Below are positions 30,585 to 38,006 of a stretch of 38,006 bases of DNA, piece by piece (within the stretch, counting starts at the first letter, position 1; each line of letters opens with the position of its first letter). The notes under the pieces are model-generated. The model did not search any database. It saw only the letters and a program-made list of their open reading frames with translations, and was not told the DNA's origin. A program made the position numbers and the translations under genes. Origin of the DNA: an uncultured Caulobacteraceae bacterium (GTDB lineage: Bacteria; Pseudomonadota; Alphaproteobacteria; Caulobacterales; Caulobacteraceae); assembly GCA_903929535.1 (NCBI GenBank), contig CAIYVC010000033.1, positions 1 to 38,006 of the forward strand. The letters are read 5' to 3'.

Positions 30585-31172
30585 TTACCGGTCGGCCCCG
30601 AAATCGACTTCGTGCGAACCGGCGCCGCCTTCGAGCATGTCGGAGGCCGCCTCTTCCGCCGCGACGCGATCTTCCTCGAATTGCGAGGCGATCACGTTCT
30701 CGCCGCGGGCCTGACGTTCGGCCTCGTCCTGCGAGCGGGCGATGTTCATGGTGACGGTGACCGTCACTTCGGGGTGAAGGCGGACCTTCACCTCGTGCAC
30801 GCCCAGCGTCTTGATCGGCTTGTCCAGCACGACCTGCGAACGGTCCAGCTTGCCGCCGGCCGCCGCCACCGCGTCGGACACGTCACGGCCCGAAACCGAG
30901 CCGTACAGCTGGCCGCTTTCGCCCGCCTGACGGATCAGGATGTAGGAGGTGTTGTCCAGGGTCGTCGCCTGTTCTTCGGCGGCTTCCTTGGCCTTGGTGT
31001 TGCGCACTTCGATATCGGCGCGCTGGCCTTCGAAGACCTTCAGGTTGGCGGATGTCGCCCGCAGCGCCTTGTGGCGCGGCAGCAGGAAGTTACGGGCGAA
31101 GCCGTCCTTCACAGTGACCGTGTCGCCGAGGCCGCCAAGGCGCTCGACGCGTTCCAGCAGAATAACTTTCAT
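30585..31172 (-). CDS. rplI: 50S ribosomal protein L9
   Basis: A 195-residue large-subunit protein. The N-terminal rRNA-binding domain MKVILLERVERLGGLGDTV...VKDGFARNFLLPRHKAL is the family signature. A long connecting helix (about 45-75) and the C-terminal domain (LYGSVSGRDVSDAV, VHEVKVRLHPEVTVTVTMNI) follow. The end is extended by about 45 acidic and Ala/Glu-rich residues (EEDRVAAEEAASDMLEGG) beyond the E. coli length of 149, common in alphaproteobacteria. AAGGAGG lies 8 bases before the ATG. It is the last gene of the rpsF-rpsR-rplI operon, 13 bases after rpsR. Confidence 0.97.
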   Translation of the reverse strand: MKVILLERVERLGGLGDTVTVKDGFARNFLLPRHKALRATSANLKVFEGQRADIEVRNTKAKEAAEEQATTLDNTSYILIRQAGESGQLYGSVSGRDVSDAVAAAGGKLDRSQVVLDKPIKTLGVHEVKVRLHPEVTVTVTMNIARSQDEAERQARGENVIASQFEEDRVAAEEAASDMLEGGAGSHEVDFGADR

Positions 31173-31185
31173 GGCTGCGCCCTCC

Positions 31186-31458
31186 TTATTTCACGACATA
31201 GGGCAGCAGGGCGAGGAAGCGGGCGCGCTTGATGGCCTTGGCCAGTTCGCGTTGCTTCTTGGCCGAAACCGCGGTGATGCGCGAGGGCACGATCTTGCCG
31301 CGCTCGGAGACGTAACGCTGCAGCAGCTTCACGTCCTTGTAGTCGATCTTCGGAGCGCCGGCGCCCGAGAACGGGCAAACCTTGCGGCGGCGGAAGAAGG
31401 GGCGGCGCGATCCGCCGGCGGCGGAGCCGGCTTCTTCGGGAGCGGTAACGTCGGTCAT
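31186..31458 (-). CDS. rpsR: 30S ribosomal protein S18
   Basis: A 90-residue small-subunit protein that pairs with S6 on the platform of the 30[13 protein letters not shown]...[51 protein letters not shown] covers the complete family domain; the first 18 residues are an acidic/Gly-rich extension. AAGGAG lies 8 bases before the ATG. It follows rpsF by 12 bases, the standard arrangement that keeps S6 and S18 in balance. Confidence 0.97.
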   Translation of the reverse strand: MTDVTAPEEAGSAAGGSRRPFFRRRKVCPFSGAGAPKIDYKDVKLLQRYVSERGKIVPSRITAVSAKKQRELAKAIKRARFLALLPYVVK

Positions 31459-31470
31459 GATGTCTGCTCC

Positions 31471-31851
31471 TTAAACCGGCATGTCGTCGTAGCCGCGGCC
31501 CGGGCGCTCGCTGCGGTCGCGGTCGCGATCGCGGCGGGCCAGAACCGGCGACAGTTCCAGGTCCAGCTCTTCGACCCGAACGGTCAGGTAGCGCAGCACG
31601 TCTTCGTTGATCGACAGCTGGCGCTCCATTTCCTTGACCGCGTCGGCGGGCGAGTTCAGGGCGAGGAGGGAATAGTGACCCTTCCGGTTCTTCTTGATCC
31701 GGTAGGTCAGGTTGCGGAGGCCCCAATATTCGATCTTGGCGACGGTGCCGCCGCCAACTTCGATGAGGGCCTTGAGGGTGTCGTTGAGGGCTTCGGCCTG
31801 TTGCGGCGAGATATCCTGCCGCGCAATGACCACGTGCTCGTAAAGCGCCAT
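31471..31851 (-). CDS. rpsF: 30S ribosomal protein S6
   Basis: A 126-residue small-subunit protein. [22 protein letters not shown] and the core [60 protein letters not shown] are diagnostic, and a charged RDRDRDRS-type C-terminal tail follows. AAGGA lies 5 bases before the ATG. It is the first gene of the rpsF-rpsR-rplI operon, behind an untranslated leader of about 135 bases if the promoter at 31994-32022 is right; S6-S18 leaders often carry an autoregulatory binding site. Confidence 0.97.
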   Translation of the reverse strand: MALYEHVVIARQDISPQQAEALNDTLKALIEVGGGTVAKIEYWGLRNLTYRIKKNRKGHYSLLALNSPADAVKEMERQLSINEDVLRYLTVRVEELDLELSPVLARRDRDRDRSERPGRGYDDMPV

Positions 31852-31993
31852 GCTGTCCTTCTTCCGTTGCGGAGGGCGGCGTCGGGGCTGGCGGAAGATC
31901 CGGCCCGGGACGATGGATCAGTCGCGGCGTCGGGAACGGCATGTCCCCAAGCTTGAAGGGTCCGCGAATGACCGCCTTCCAAGAGAGGGCGCG

Positions 31994-32022
31994 CTAATAC
32001 GGCAAAAGGCGCTTCAGGGCAA
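31994..32022 (-). promoter_or_regulatory. Candidate promoter of rpsF-rpsR-rplI
   Basis: On the minus strand TTGCCC (32022-32017) and TATTAG (31999-31994) are spaced by 17 bases, each matching 4 of 6 consensus positions. It is embedded in the hairpin that may terminate the DUF6491 gene (32006-32035), so promoter and terminator could overlap. Confidence 0.4.
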
Positions 32023-32035
32023 GGCCGTGCGCCTT
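32006..32035 (-). terminator. Possible terminator of the DUF6491 gene
   Basis: AAGGCGC (32006-32012) pairs with GCGCCTT (32029-32035) around a long loop that can fold further. On the minus strand the 3' arm runs into TTTTGCCG. It lies 14 bases after the DUF6491 stop. The short T-run and 16-nt loop make it a moderate candidate. Confidence 0.45.
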
Positions 32036-32048
32036 CTCGGGACCAGCT

Positions 32049-32450
32049 TTACGGCAGGTCCTTCTTGGGGATGGCCGCGATCTCTTCGGGCGTCAGCTTG
32101 GTGATCGTCTTGATCATCAGGAAATCGCGCCCGATCCCCGTGCCCTGGGCCACGCTCAGCTGCAGGTCGATGGGCGAGCAGACGATGTCGGGCCCGTGCA
32201 CCACATTGACCAGGTGCGAGTCCGGCCACGTCAGCATCGAGGAGCTGAAGTTCAGGTCCAGCCGATAGATGTCGTGCATCCTGACCCGCAGATAGAGGGT
32301 CTTGTCGTTGGGCGCGTGCCAGCCCTGCCAGTCGGTGGTGCGGAAGCAGCTTTGCGAGGCCAGGCGGTTGTCGGGGGTCGCGGCCGATGCCGCGCCGGCC
32401 AGGCCGATCAGGGCGGCGGCGACAGCGCCGCCAAGCAGGAAGGATTTCAT
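32049..32450 (-). CDS. DUF6491 family exported protein
   Basis: A 133-residue small periplasmic protein. The signal peptide covers about residues 1-23 (ends AASA). The mature part has SCFRTTDWQGWHAPNDKTLYLRV, HDIYRLDLNFSSSMLTWPDSHLVN, GPDIVCSPIDLQLSVAQGTG and the C-terminal LTPEEIAAIPKKDLP, which together match DUF6491. Two conserved cysteines (about 35 and 91) may form a disulfide. The family has no known function and is common in Caulobacterales and related groups. GGAGAGA precedes the ATG. It follows the peroxiredoxin gene after a good terminator and is probably transcribed on its own. Confidence 0.85.
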   Translation of the reverse strand: MKSFLLGGAVAAALIGLAGAASAATPDNRLASQSCFRTTDWQGWHAPNDKTLYLRVRMHDIYRLDLNFSSSMLTWPDSHLVNVVHGPDIVCSPIDLQLSVAQGTGIGRDFLMIKTITKLTPEEIAAIPKKDLP

Positions 32451-32504
32451 TGCGTCTCTCCAGGCCCCCGGAAGACCTATAGATTTGGCCGAACCCGCCG
32501 TTTT

Positions 32505-32540
32505 TCAAGAGAAAAGCGCCGGAGCAGGGCCCCGGCGCTT
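32505..32540 (-). terminator. Terminator of the peroxiredoxin gene
   Basis: AAGCGCCGG (32514-32522) pairs perfectly with CCGGCGCTT (32532-32540). On the minus strand the stem is followed by TTCTCTTG. It begins 24 bases after the peroxiredoxin stop and precedes the DUF6491 gene. Confidence 0.8.
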
Positions 32541-32564
32541 CACTTTTCGTCGATGGAGCGGGTC

Positions 32565-33122
32565 TTAGCCGCCCGACTTGATCTTGGTCACCGCCGCCAG
32601 GGTCTGGCTGACGTGATCATCCGGCTTCAGGTTGGAGTAGCTCAGGACGATCTTGTGGTCCTTGGCGATCACATAGCTGTCGCGGCCCGACCAGCCCGGC
32701 TTGAACACCAGGGACGAGGCGTAGAGCTTGGCGATCGAGCCGTCGGTGTCGGCGGCGATCGGGAACTTGCCCGAGCAGTAGCGGGTGTCCTTGGAGAACT
32801 CACCGACCCGGTCGACGTTGCCGGCGGTCACGCCGATGATGGTGGCGCCCTCGGCCTTGAACTTGTCGGCGGACTCCGCGAACAGGTGGGCCTCGATCTG
32901 GCAGCCGGTGGTGAAGGCGGCGGGGAAGAAATAGACCACGACCGGGCCCTTCTTCAGTTCCTTGTCCAGGTCGAAGTCGTACTTTTCGCCGGCCAGATAG
33001 GCGGTGGCCTTGAATTCGGGAGCCTTGGCGCCCTGATCCAGGGCGGCGTGGGCGGCGATGGCGGTCAGTCCGCTCACGCTAACGGCGGCGGCGGTCGCGA
33101 GGGCGAGAACGCGGGCTTTCAT
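32565..33122 (-). CDS. Exported peroxiredoxin (AhpC/TSA, BCP-like)
   Basis: A 185-residue thiol peroxidase with a signal peptide (about 1-27, ends AAHA), so it works in the periplasm. The thioredoxin-like core starts at GAKAPEFKATAYLAGEKYDF. The peroxidatic cysteine is C74 in FFPAAFTTGCQIEAHLF. The resolving cysteine five residues later seen in many BCP proteins is absent, but C116 in TRYCSGKFPIAAD could serve. The later part has IGVTAGNVDRVGEFS and SYVIAKDHKIVLSYS. A textbook GGAGGAA precedes the ATG at 33122; the reading frame extends further upstream but without homology. It diverges from fabD across 143 bases. Confidence 0.92.
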   Translation of the reverse strand: MKARVLALATAAAVSVSGLTAIAAHAALDQGAKAPEFKATAYLAGEKYDFDLDKELKKGPVVVYFFPAAFTTGCQIEAHLFAESADKFKAEGATIIGVTAGNVDRVGEFSKDTRYCSGKFPIAADTDGSIAKLYASSLVFKPGWSGRDSYVIAKDHKIVLSYSNLKPDDHVSQTLAAVTKIKSGG

Positions 33123-33265
33123 CGGATTTCCTCCAGCGGCGGCATCGGGGCCGCATCGGGCGGTACATTGACCTTGCACCGGTGCGTCCGCAAGTCCCCG
33201 CCGCGCTTGCCCCCCTGGGCCTAATCCCCTAACCCTCCGCCCCAGATTCAACAGGAGACTCGCTC

Positions 33266-34210
33266 ATGAGCCTCGCCTTCCTCTTCCCTGGGCAGGGCAG
33301 CCAGGCCCTGGGCATGGGCGCCGCCCTCGCCGACGCCTTCCCCTCAGCCCGCCAGGTCTTTCAGGAAGTCGACGACGCCCTGAACCAGAAGCTGTTCAAG
33401 CTGATGCGCGAGGGCCCCGAGAGCGACCTGACCCTGACCGAGAACGCCCAGCCCGCCCTGATGGCGGTCAGCGTGGCGGTGGTCCGCGCCCTGAAGGCCG
33501 AGTTCGGCGTCGACATCACCCTCGCCGCCTTCGTCGCCGGCCACAGCCTTGGCGAATACTCCGCCCTGGCCGCGGTGGACTCCATCGCCCTGACCGATAC
33601 CGCGCGTCTCTTGAAGCTGCGCGGCCAGGCCATGCAGCGGGCCGTGCCGGTGGGCGAGGGGGCCATGGCTTCCCTGATCGGGCCCAAGGCCGATGTGGCC
33701 CTGGCCGAAGCCGCCGCCCTGGCCGGCTCCGAACTGGGCGTCTGCGTCGTGGCCAACGATAACAACGCCGGCAACGTCGTCATCTCCGGGACCAAGGCCG
33801 CGGTCGACCGCGCCATCGAGAAGGCCAAGGAGCTGGGCGCGCGGGCCATCCCGCTGAACGTGTCGGCGCCCTTCCACTGTCCGCTGATGGCGCCCGCCGC
33901 CGAGGAGATGCGCGCCGCCCTGGCCGCCACCGCCATCCAGGCCCCGCGCACGCCCCTGGTGACCAACGTCACCGCCCGCCCGACCCTGGACCCGGAAGCG
34001 ATCCGCAAGCTGCTGGTCGAGCAGGTCACCGGCCGCGTGCGTTGGCGCGAGAGCATCGAATGGCTGGCCGCCGACGGCGGCGTGACCCGCTTCGCCGAGC
34101 TGGGCTCGGGCAAGGTGCTGACCGGCATCGCCAAGCGCATCGCCCCGGACGCCGAGGGCGCGGCCCTGAACACTCCCGAAGACCTCGAAGCCTTCGCCAA
34201 AAGCCTCTAA
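33266..34210 (+). CDS. fabD: Malonyl-CoA:ACP transacylase
   Basis: A 314-residue enzyme that moves malonyl groups from CoA to acyl carrier protein, supplying fatty-acid elongation. The nucleophile is S94 in AGHSLGEYSAL, the base H204 in SAPFHCPLM, with Q11 in FPGQGSQ and R119 in LKLRGQAMQ. Length and motifs are standard. AGGAGA lies shortly before the ATG. Two GANTC sites (33245-33249 and 33257-33261) overlap the leader. It heads the cluster fabD-fabG-acpP-fabF. Confidence 0.97.
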   Translation: MSLAFLFPGQGSQALGMGAALADAFPSARQVFQEVDDALNQKLFKLMREGPESDLTLTENAQPALMAVSVAVVRALKAEFGVDITLAAFVAGHSLGEYSALAAVDSIALTDTARLLKLRGQAMQRAVPVGEGAMASLIGPKADVALAEAAALAGSELGVCVVANDNNAGNVVISGTKAAVDRAIEKAKELGARAIPLNVSAPFHCPLMAPAAEEMRAALAATAIQAPRTPLVTNVTARPTLDPEAIRKLLVEQVTGRVRWRESIEWLAADGGVTRFAELGSGKVLTGIAKRIAPDAEGAALNTPEDLEAFAKSL

Positions 34211-34222
34211 GGAGCCGGCATC

Positions 34223-34963
34223 ATGTTCGATCTGTCAGGCAAGACCGCCCTGGTCACCGGCGCCTCCGGCGGCATCGGCAAGGCCATCGCCCAGAAGCTG
34301 CACGCCCAGGGCGCCCACGTCGTGCTGTCGGGAACGCGTCTGGAGGCCCTGGAGGCCCTGGCCGCCGAGCTTGGGCCCCGCACGTCCCTGGTCACCGCCA
34401 ATCTCGGCGACTCCGCCTCGGTGGACGGCTTGATGGAACAGGCCGAGACCGCCGCCGGCGCTGGGGTCGATATTCTGGTGTCCAACGCCGGCCTGACCCG
34501 CGACGGCCTGCTGATGCGGATGAAGGACGAGGACTGGGAAACCGTCATCAAGGTCAATCTAGAGGCCTATTTCCGCCTCTCCCGCGCCGCCATGCGGGGC
34601 ATGATGAAGCGCCGCTTCGGCCGCATCATCGGGGTCACTTCTGTGGTCGGCGTCACCGGCAATCCCGGCCAGACCAACTATGCCGCCTCCAAGGCCGGCA
34701 TGATCGGCTTCTCCAAGGCCCTGGCCCAGGAGGTCGCCAGCCGCGGCGTCACCGTCAACTGCGTGGCCCCCGGCTTCATCTCCAGCCCGATGACCGATGT
34801 GCTGAACGAGACCCAGCGCGGCGCCATCCTCGGGCGCATTCCCGCCGGGCGCCTGGGCGAGGGCGACGAGATCGCCGCCGCCTGCGTCTACCTCGCCAGC
34901 GATGAGGGCGCCTACGTCACGGGACAGACAATGCACGTCAACGGCGGGATGGTTATGGTCTAG
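34223..34963 (+). CDS. fabG: 3-oxoacyl-ACP reductase
   Basis: A 246-residue NADPH-dependent SDR that reduces 3-ketoacyl-ACP in fatty-acid elongation. Cofactor motif TGASGGIG at 12-19; SNAG at 87-90; catalytic S140, Y153 and K157 (TNYAASKAG); C-terminal TGQTMHVNGGMVMV. All are FabG-typical. AAGGAG precedes the ATG, 12 bases after fabD, so the two are co-transcribed. The 200-base gap after it suggests that acpP has its own promoter. Confidence 0.97.
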   Translation: MFDLSGKTALVTGASGGIGKAIAQKLHAQGAHVVLSGTRLEALEALAAELGPRTSLVTANLGDSASVDGLMEQAETAAGAGVDILVSNAGLTRDGLLMRMKDEDWETVIKVNLEAYFRLSRAAMRGMMKRRFGRIIGVTSVVGVTGNPGQTNYAASKAGMIGFSKALAQEVASRGVTVNCVAPGFISSPMTDVLNETQRGAILGRIPAGRLGEGDEIAAACVYLASDEGAYVTGQTMHVNGGMVMV

Positions 34964-35163
34964 ACGCGCGTGTCGGGCCGCGTGTGACGGGGTGCTAGTC
35001 TCCTGAAAAGGAACGTGGTAGCCAAGGCCCGACGATCGGTACAAGGGTGCGGACGCCTAGAGCGGCCCGCCTCTTTTGATGGCCTCCTTCTCAGGATCGA
35101 AGCCATTCTTTTCAACTCTGCCAAGCCGCCGCGGCGGCCGAAGAAAACAAGGGGCTATTGCGT
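34964..35163 (+). promoter_or_regulatory. acpP upstream region
   Basis: These 200 bases have no gene and probably contain the acpP promoter and a leader. TGCTAGTCTCC near 35008-35022 resembles a -10 region, but no -35 is convincing. A perfect 14-bp palindrome GCCGCCGCGGCGGC (35125-35138) lies 25 bases before the ATG and could fold in the leader. A purine-rich AAGAAAACAAGGGG follows as the ribosome site. Confidence 0.4.
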
Positions 35164-35403
35164 ATGTCCGACATTCTCGAACGCGTCCGTAAGATCGTGA
35201 TCGAGCACCTTGACGCTGACCCCGAGAAGGTCACCGAAAAGGCTAGCTTCATCGATGACCTCGGCGCTGACAGCCTGGACAATGTCGAGCTGGTCATGGC
35301 CTTCGAAGAAGAATTCGATATCGAAATTCCCGACGACGCGGCCGAGCACATCCAGACGGTTGGCGATGCGGTGAAGTTCATCGCGGAACGCCTCGGCGCC
35401 TGA
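35164..35403 (+). CDS. acpP: Acyl carrier protein
   Basis: A 79-residue acidic carrier protein for fatty-acid synthesis. The phosphopantetheine attachment serine is S37 in [19 protein letters not shown], and the [18 protein letters not shown] stretch completes the domain. The ATG at 35164 gives the usual MSDILERV start; a TTG two codons earlier is less likely. AAGGGG lies 9 bases upstream. Between fabG and fabF, as in most proteobacteria. Confidence 0.98.
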   Translation: MSDILERVRKIVIEHLDADPEKVTEKASFIDDLGADSLDNVELVMAFEEEFDIEIPDDAAEHIQTVGDAVKFIAERLGA

Positions 35404-35486
35404 AGCTGATTCGAGTCTGCCCAGCGCGGCCGCCGCCGGATTCAGTTCGGTGACGGCCGCGTTGTCGTTTTTGGAGTTGTAGCCGC

Positions 35487-36770
35487 ATGCGTCGCGTCGT
35501 CATCACCGGGATCGGCCTCGTCACCCCGCTGGGGTGCGGCACGGAGTTGGCCTGGGCGAAAATCCTGGCCGGCAAGTCCGGAGCCAACCGGATCTCCGCC
35601 TTCGATCCCACAGACTATGCCTGCAAGGTCGCCTTCGAAGTGCCGCGGGTGGACGGGCGCGGCGAGGGCGGCCCGGACGTTCCCGGCTCGCTGGACCCCG
35701 ACGCCATCATGTCGGCCAAGGACCGCAAGCGGGTCGACGACTTCATCCTCTACGGCATCGCCGCCGCCGACGAGGCGGTCAAGGACGCCGGCTGGACTCC
35801 TGAAGACCCCGAAGAGCTGGAGCGCACCGGCGTCATCATCGGCTCGGGCATCGGCGGCCTCGGCACCATCGCCGACACCGCCATCGAGCTGGAGGCCAAG
35901 GGGCCCCGCCGGGTCAGCCCCTTCTTCATTCCCTCGTCCCTGATCAACCTGATCTCCGGTCAGGTCTCGATCCGCTACGGCTTCAAGGGCCCCAACCACT
36001 CGGTGGTCACCGCCTGCGCCACCGGCGCCCACGCCATCGGCGACGCCAGCCGCCTGATCCAGTACGGCGACGCCGACGTGATGATCGCGGGTGGGGCCGA
36101 GGCGGCGGTGGTCAAGGTCGGCATCGCCGGCTTCATCGCCTGCCGCGCCCTGTCCACCGGCTTCAACGACGAGCCGAAAAGGGCTTCGCGCCCCTATGAC
36201 AGGGACCGCGACGGTTTCGTCATGGGCGAGGGCGCTGGAGTGCTCGTTCTGGAGGAATACGAGCACGCTAAGGCGCGCGGGGCCAAGATCTACGCCGAAG
36301 TGCTGGGCTACGGCCTGTCGGGCGACGCCTATCACATCACCGCGCCCGCTTCGGACGGCGACGGCGGCTTCCGCGCCATGCAGATGGCCATGAAGCACGC
36401 CAAGGTGCAGCCCTCGGACATCGACTACATCAACGCCCACGGCACCTCCACGCCGCTCGGCGACGAGATCGAGCTGGGCGCCGTCGAGCGGATGCTGGGC
36501 GAGCACGCCTCCAAGACCACCATGTCGTCCACCAAGTCGGCCACCGGCCACCTCCTGGGCGCTGCGGGCGCCATCGAAGCTGCCTTCACCGCCTTGGCCA
36601 TCCGCGACCAGATCGCGCCGCCGACGCTGAACCTCGACAATCCGTCGGTCTCGACCCCCATCGACCTCGTGCCGCACAAGGCCAAGCCGATGAAGATCGA
36701 CGTGGCCCTGTCCAACAGCTTCGGGTTCGGCGGCACCAACGCCGCGCTCGTCCTCAAGCGGGTGCCGTGA
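35487..36770 (+). CDS. fabF: Beta-ketoacyl-ACP synthase II
   Basis: A 427-residue condensing enzyme that elongates acyl-ACP with malonyl-ACP. The catalytic triad is C177 in VTACATGAHAIG, H318 in INAHGTSTPLGD and H355 in KSATGHLLGAAGA, with K350. SNSFGFGGTNAALV ends the protein. Compared with the E. coli enzyme (413 residues) it has a small insertion around RVDGRGEGGPDVPGSLD. GGAG precedes the ATG. The TGA overlaps the mltG GTG (GTGA), linking fatty-acid and cell-wall genes on one transcript. A GATTCGAGTC tandem GANTC site lies in the gap after acpP. Confidence 0.97.
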   Translation: MRRVVITGIGLVTPLGCGTELAWAKILAGKSGANRISAFDPTDYACKVAFEVPRVDGRGEGGPDVPGSLDPDAIMSAKDRKRVDDFILYGIAAADEAVKDAGWTPEDPEELERTGVIIGSGIGGLGTIADTAIELEAKGPRRVSPFFIPSSLINLISGQVSIRYGFKGPNHSVVTACATGAHAIGDASRLIQYGDADVMIAGGAEAAVVKVGIAGFIACRALSTGFNDEPKRASRPYDRDRDGFVMGEGAGVLVLEEYEHAKARGAKIYAEVLGYGLSGDAYHITAPASDGDGGFRAMQMAMKHAKVQPSDIDYINAHGTSTPLGDEIELGAVERMLGEHASKTTMSSTKSATGHLLGAAGAIEAAFTALAIRDQIAPPTLNLDNPSVSTPIDLVPHKAKPMKIDVALSNSFGFGGTNAALVLKRVP

Positions 36771-37825
36771 GCGCCCCCAGGCGCAAACCTGCCTCCAAGG
36801 GTCGGCCCCAGCCAAAAGGGGGGCGGTCGGCTCCCCTGCCGCCGTCCCGCCGCCTGCCCGGCGTCCTGACCCTGTTCCTGGTGCTGATGGTGCTGGCGAC
36901 GGGCGCCTTCGCCTGGCTCAGCTTCGGCCCCGGACCCAGCCCCCGCGAGGGCGGCACGGAAACCACCGTCGTGCTCAAGCACGGCTCGGGCCTGCCGCAG
37001 ATTTCCGAGGCCCTGGCCGACGCCGGGGTGATCAAGCTGCCGTTCGCCTTCGCCCTGCTGACCAAGGCCACCGGCGGGGCCCAGCATCTGCGAGCCGGGG
37101 AATATTCGATCCCGGCCGGCGCTTCCGCCTTCGACATCCTCGGCATGATCCGCGCCGGCAAGATCGTCCACCACTTCGTGACCATCGCCGAGGGCCTGTC
37201 CTCGGCCCAGGTCGCCGACCTGCTCAACGCCAATCCGGTCCTCACCGGCCAGGTGCAGCCGCCGCCGGAAGGTTCGGTCATGCCCCAGACCTATGACGTC
37301 GAGCGCGGCCAGGACCGCAACGACGTGCTGCAGGAGATGGTCACGGCTCAGGACAAGCTGGTCGCCGAGCTATGGCCGGCCAGGAAGCCGGGGCTGCCCT
37401 ACCGCAATCCCCGCGAGGCCCTGGCCATGGCCTCGATCGTCGAGAAGGAAACCGCCCTGGCCGCCGAGCGCCCGCATGTGGCGGCGGTCTATATCAACCG
37501 GCTGCGCAAGGGCATGCGGCTGGAGTCCGACCCGACCATCATCTACGGCCTGACCAAGGGGCGGCCGCTCGGCCGCAGCCTGACCCACGCCGAGGTGGTC
37601 GATCCGACGCCCTACAACACCTACGCCATCTCCGGCCTGCCGCCGACGCCGATCGCCAACCCGGGCCGCGCGGCCATCGTCGCGGCGCTCAATCCGGCCC
37701 AGAGCAACGACCTGTTCTTCGTCGCCGACGGCACGGGCGGGCACGTCTTCGCCGAGACCTTCGAAGAGCACACCAAAAACGTCGCCCGCTGGCGCCAGAT
37801 CGCCCAGTCGCTCAAGGGGCGCTAG
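36767..37825 (+). CDS. mltG: Endolytic murein transglycosylase MltG
   Basis: A 352-residue inner-membrane lytic transglycosylase (YceG family) that cuts nascent glycan strands and sets their length. A basic, Pro-rich cytoplasmic N-terminus (1-30) precedes one membrane span (about 32-53) and a LysM-like part with GSGLPQISEALADAGVI. The catalytic domain has E226 in MASIVEKETA, corresponding to E. coli E218. RLESDPTIIYG, YNTYAISGLPPTPIANPG and DLFFVADGTGGHVFAETFEEH follow. The start is GTG at 36767, overlapping the fabF stop. It precedes gmk. Confidence 0.96.
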   Translation: MSAPRRKPASKGRPQPKGGRSAPLPPSRRLPGVLTLFLVLMVLATGAFAWLSFGPGPSPREGGTETTVVLKHGSGLPQISEALADAGVIKLPFAFALLTKATGGAQHLRAGEYSIPAGASAFDILGMIRAGKIVHHFVTIAEGLSSAQVADLLNANPVLTGQVQPPPEGSVMPQTYDVERGQDRNDVLQEMVTAQDKLVAELWPARKPGLPYRNPREALAMASIVEKETALAAERPHVAAVYINRLRKGMRLESDPTIIYGLTKGRPLGRSLTHAEVVDPTPYNTYAISGLPPTPIANPGRAAIVAALNPAQSNDLFFVADGTGGHVFAETFEEHTKNVARWRQIAQSLKGR

Positions 37826-37888
37826 GCTTCCCCGGCTAGCAAGGCTAAACGTCCCATCCGTGACCCCTATGGCTGCCACCGAGGCGAC

Positions 37889-38006
37889 ATGACCACTTCC
37901 GCGCACAAGGGCCGCCGGGGCCTGCTGCTTCTGCTGTCCAGCCCCTCGGGCGCCGGCAAGACCTCCATGGCGCGCCGTCTGGTGGCCGACCACGCCGACC
38001 TCGACC
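37889..38006 (+). CDS. gmk: Guanylate kinase, 5' part (runs off the window)
   Basis: Only the first 39 codons are present. The sequence begins MTTSAHKGRRGLLLLLSS, and the Walker A motif SPSGAGKT at about 18-25 with TSMARRLVADH is typical of guanylate kinase, which phosphorylates GMP to GDP. GAGG lies 6 bases before the ATG. The position after mltG matches the Caulobacterales order. The lid and catalytic regions lie beyond the window, so the call rests on the N-terminus and context. Confidence 0.85.
   Translation, partial: MTTSAHKGRRGLLLLLSSPSGAGKTSMARRLVADHADLD

Noticed and set aside
1-38006. tRNA/rRNA genes, CRISPR arrays, insertion sequences or prophage
   Set aside because: No cloverleaf-like sequence, spaced direct-repeat series, transposase or integrase reading frame was recognised anywhere in the window.

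Overview
The window is a GC-rich, densely coded chromosomal segment of an alphaproteobacterium, most likely a member of the Caulobacterales (Caulobacter/Phenylobacterium type). I base this on the conserved gene orders rpsF-rpsR-rplI / dnaB-alr-radA-cvpA-purF and fabD-fabG-acpP-fabF-mltG-gmk, the abundance of TonB-dependent receptors, the alphaproteobacterial form of the SOS box (GTTC-N7-GTTC), GANTC sites beside fatty-acid genes, and several genes whose starts look leaderless. Genus-level assignment is inference. No tRNA, rRNA, CRISPR array, insertion sequence or prophage gene was recognised, and no gene-free stretch exceeds about 250 bases.

Region 1 (1-10604, all minus strand) is an accessory outer-membrane module. 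A FecI-type sigma factor and a FecR-type anti-sigma regulator (overlapping ATGA) precede a TonB-dependent receptor with an N-terminal STN signalling domain. A secreted protein of unknown function and a DUF6152 protein follow, ending at a hairpin terminator. Beyond it lies a second receptor, clearly a tandem duplicate of the first but lacking exactly the STN domain and carrying its own TTGACA promoter-like element. It ends in a very strong UUCG-loop terminator and is followed by a divergent paralogue of the secreted protein. This is the most interesting part of the window: a signalling receptor and its signal-blind copy side by side with uncharacterised periplasmic partners. The ligand cannot be read from the sequence.

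Region 2 (10605-17354) is mixed: a secreted phytase-like/esterase-like beta-propeller protein, a small membrane protein, a YffB/ArsC-like protein, and a direct alkylation-repair pair. The pair consists of ogt and an Ada-AlkA fusion, divergently transcribed around a 16-bp imperfect inverted repeat. An SDR oxidoreductase, an SRPBCC/AHSA1 protein and a PhnB-like VOC protein follow.

Region 3 (17440-23386, plus strand) contains panB, then yfgM-like, bamB and der (outer-membrane protein assembly and ribosome biogenesis), then two small secreted Gly/Ala-rich proteins of unknown function.

Region 4 (23383-33122, minus strand) is core housekeeping: rpsF-rpsR-rplI with a good terminator, then dnaB, a palindromic intergenic repeat, alr, radA behind a perfect SOS box, cvpA-purF with overlapping codons, and an SDR gene. 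A DUF6491 protein and an exported peroxiredoxin lie upstream of rpsF.

Region 5 (33266-38006, plus strand) is the fatty-acid synthesis cluster fabD-fabG-acpP-fabF followed by mltG (GTGA overlap) and the 5' end of gmk, which runs off the window.
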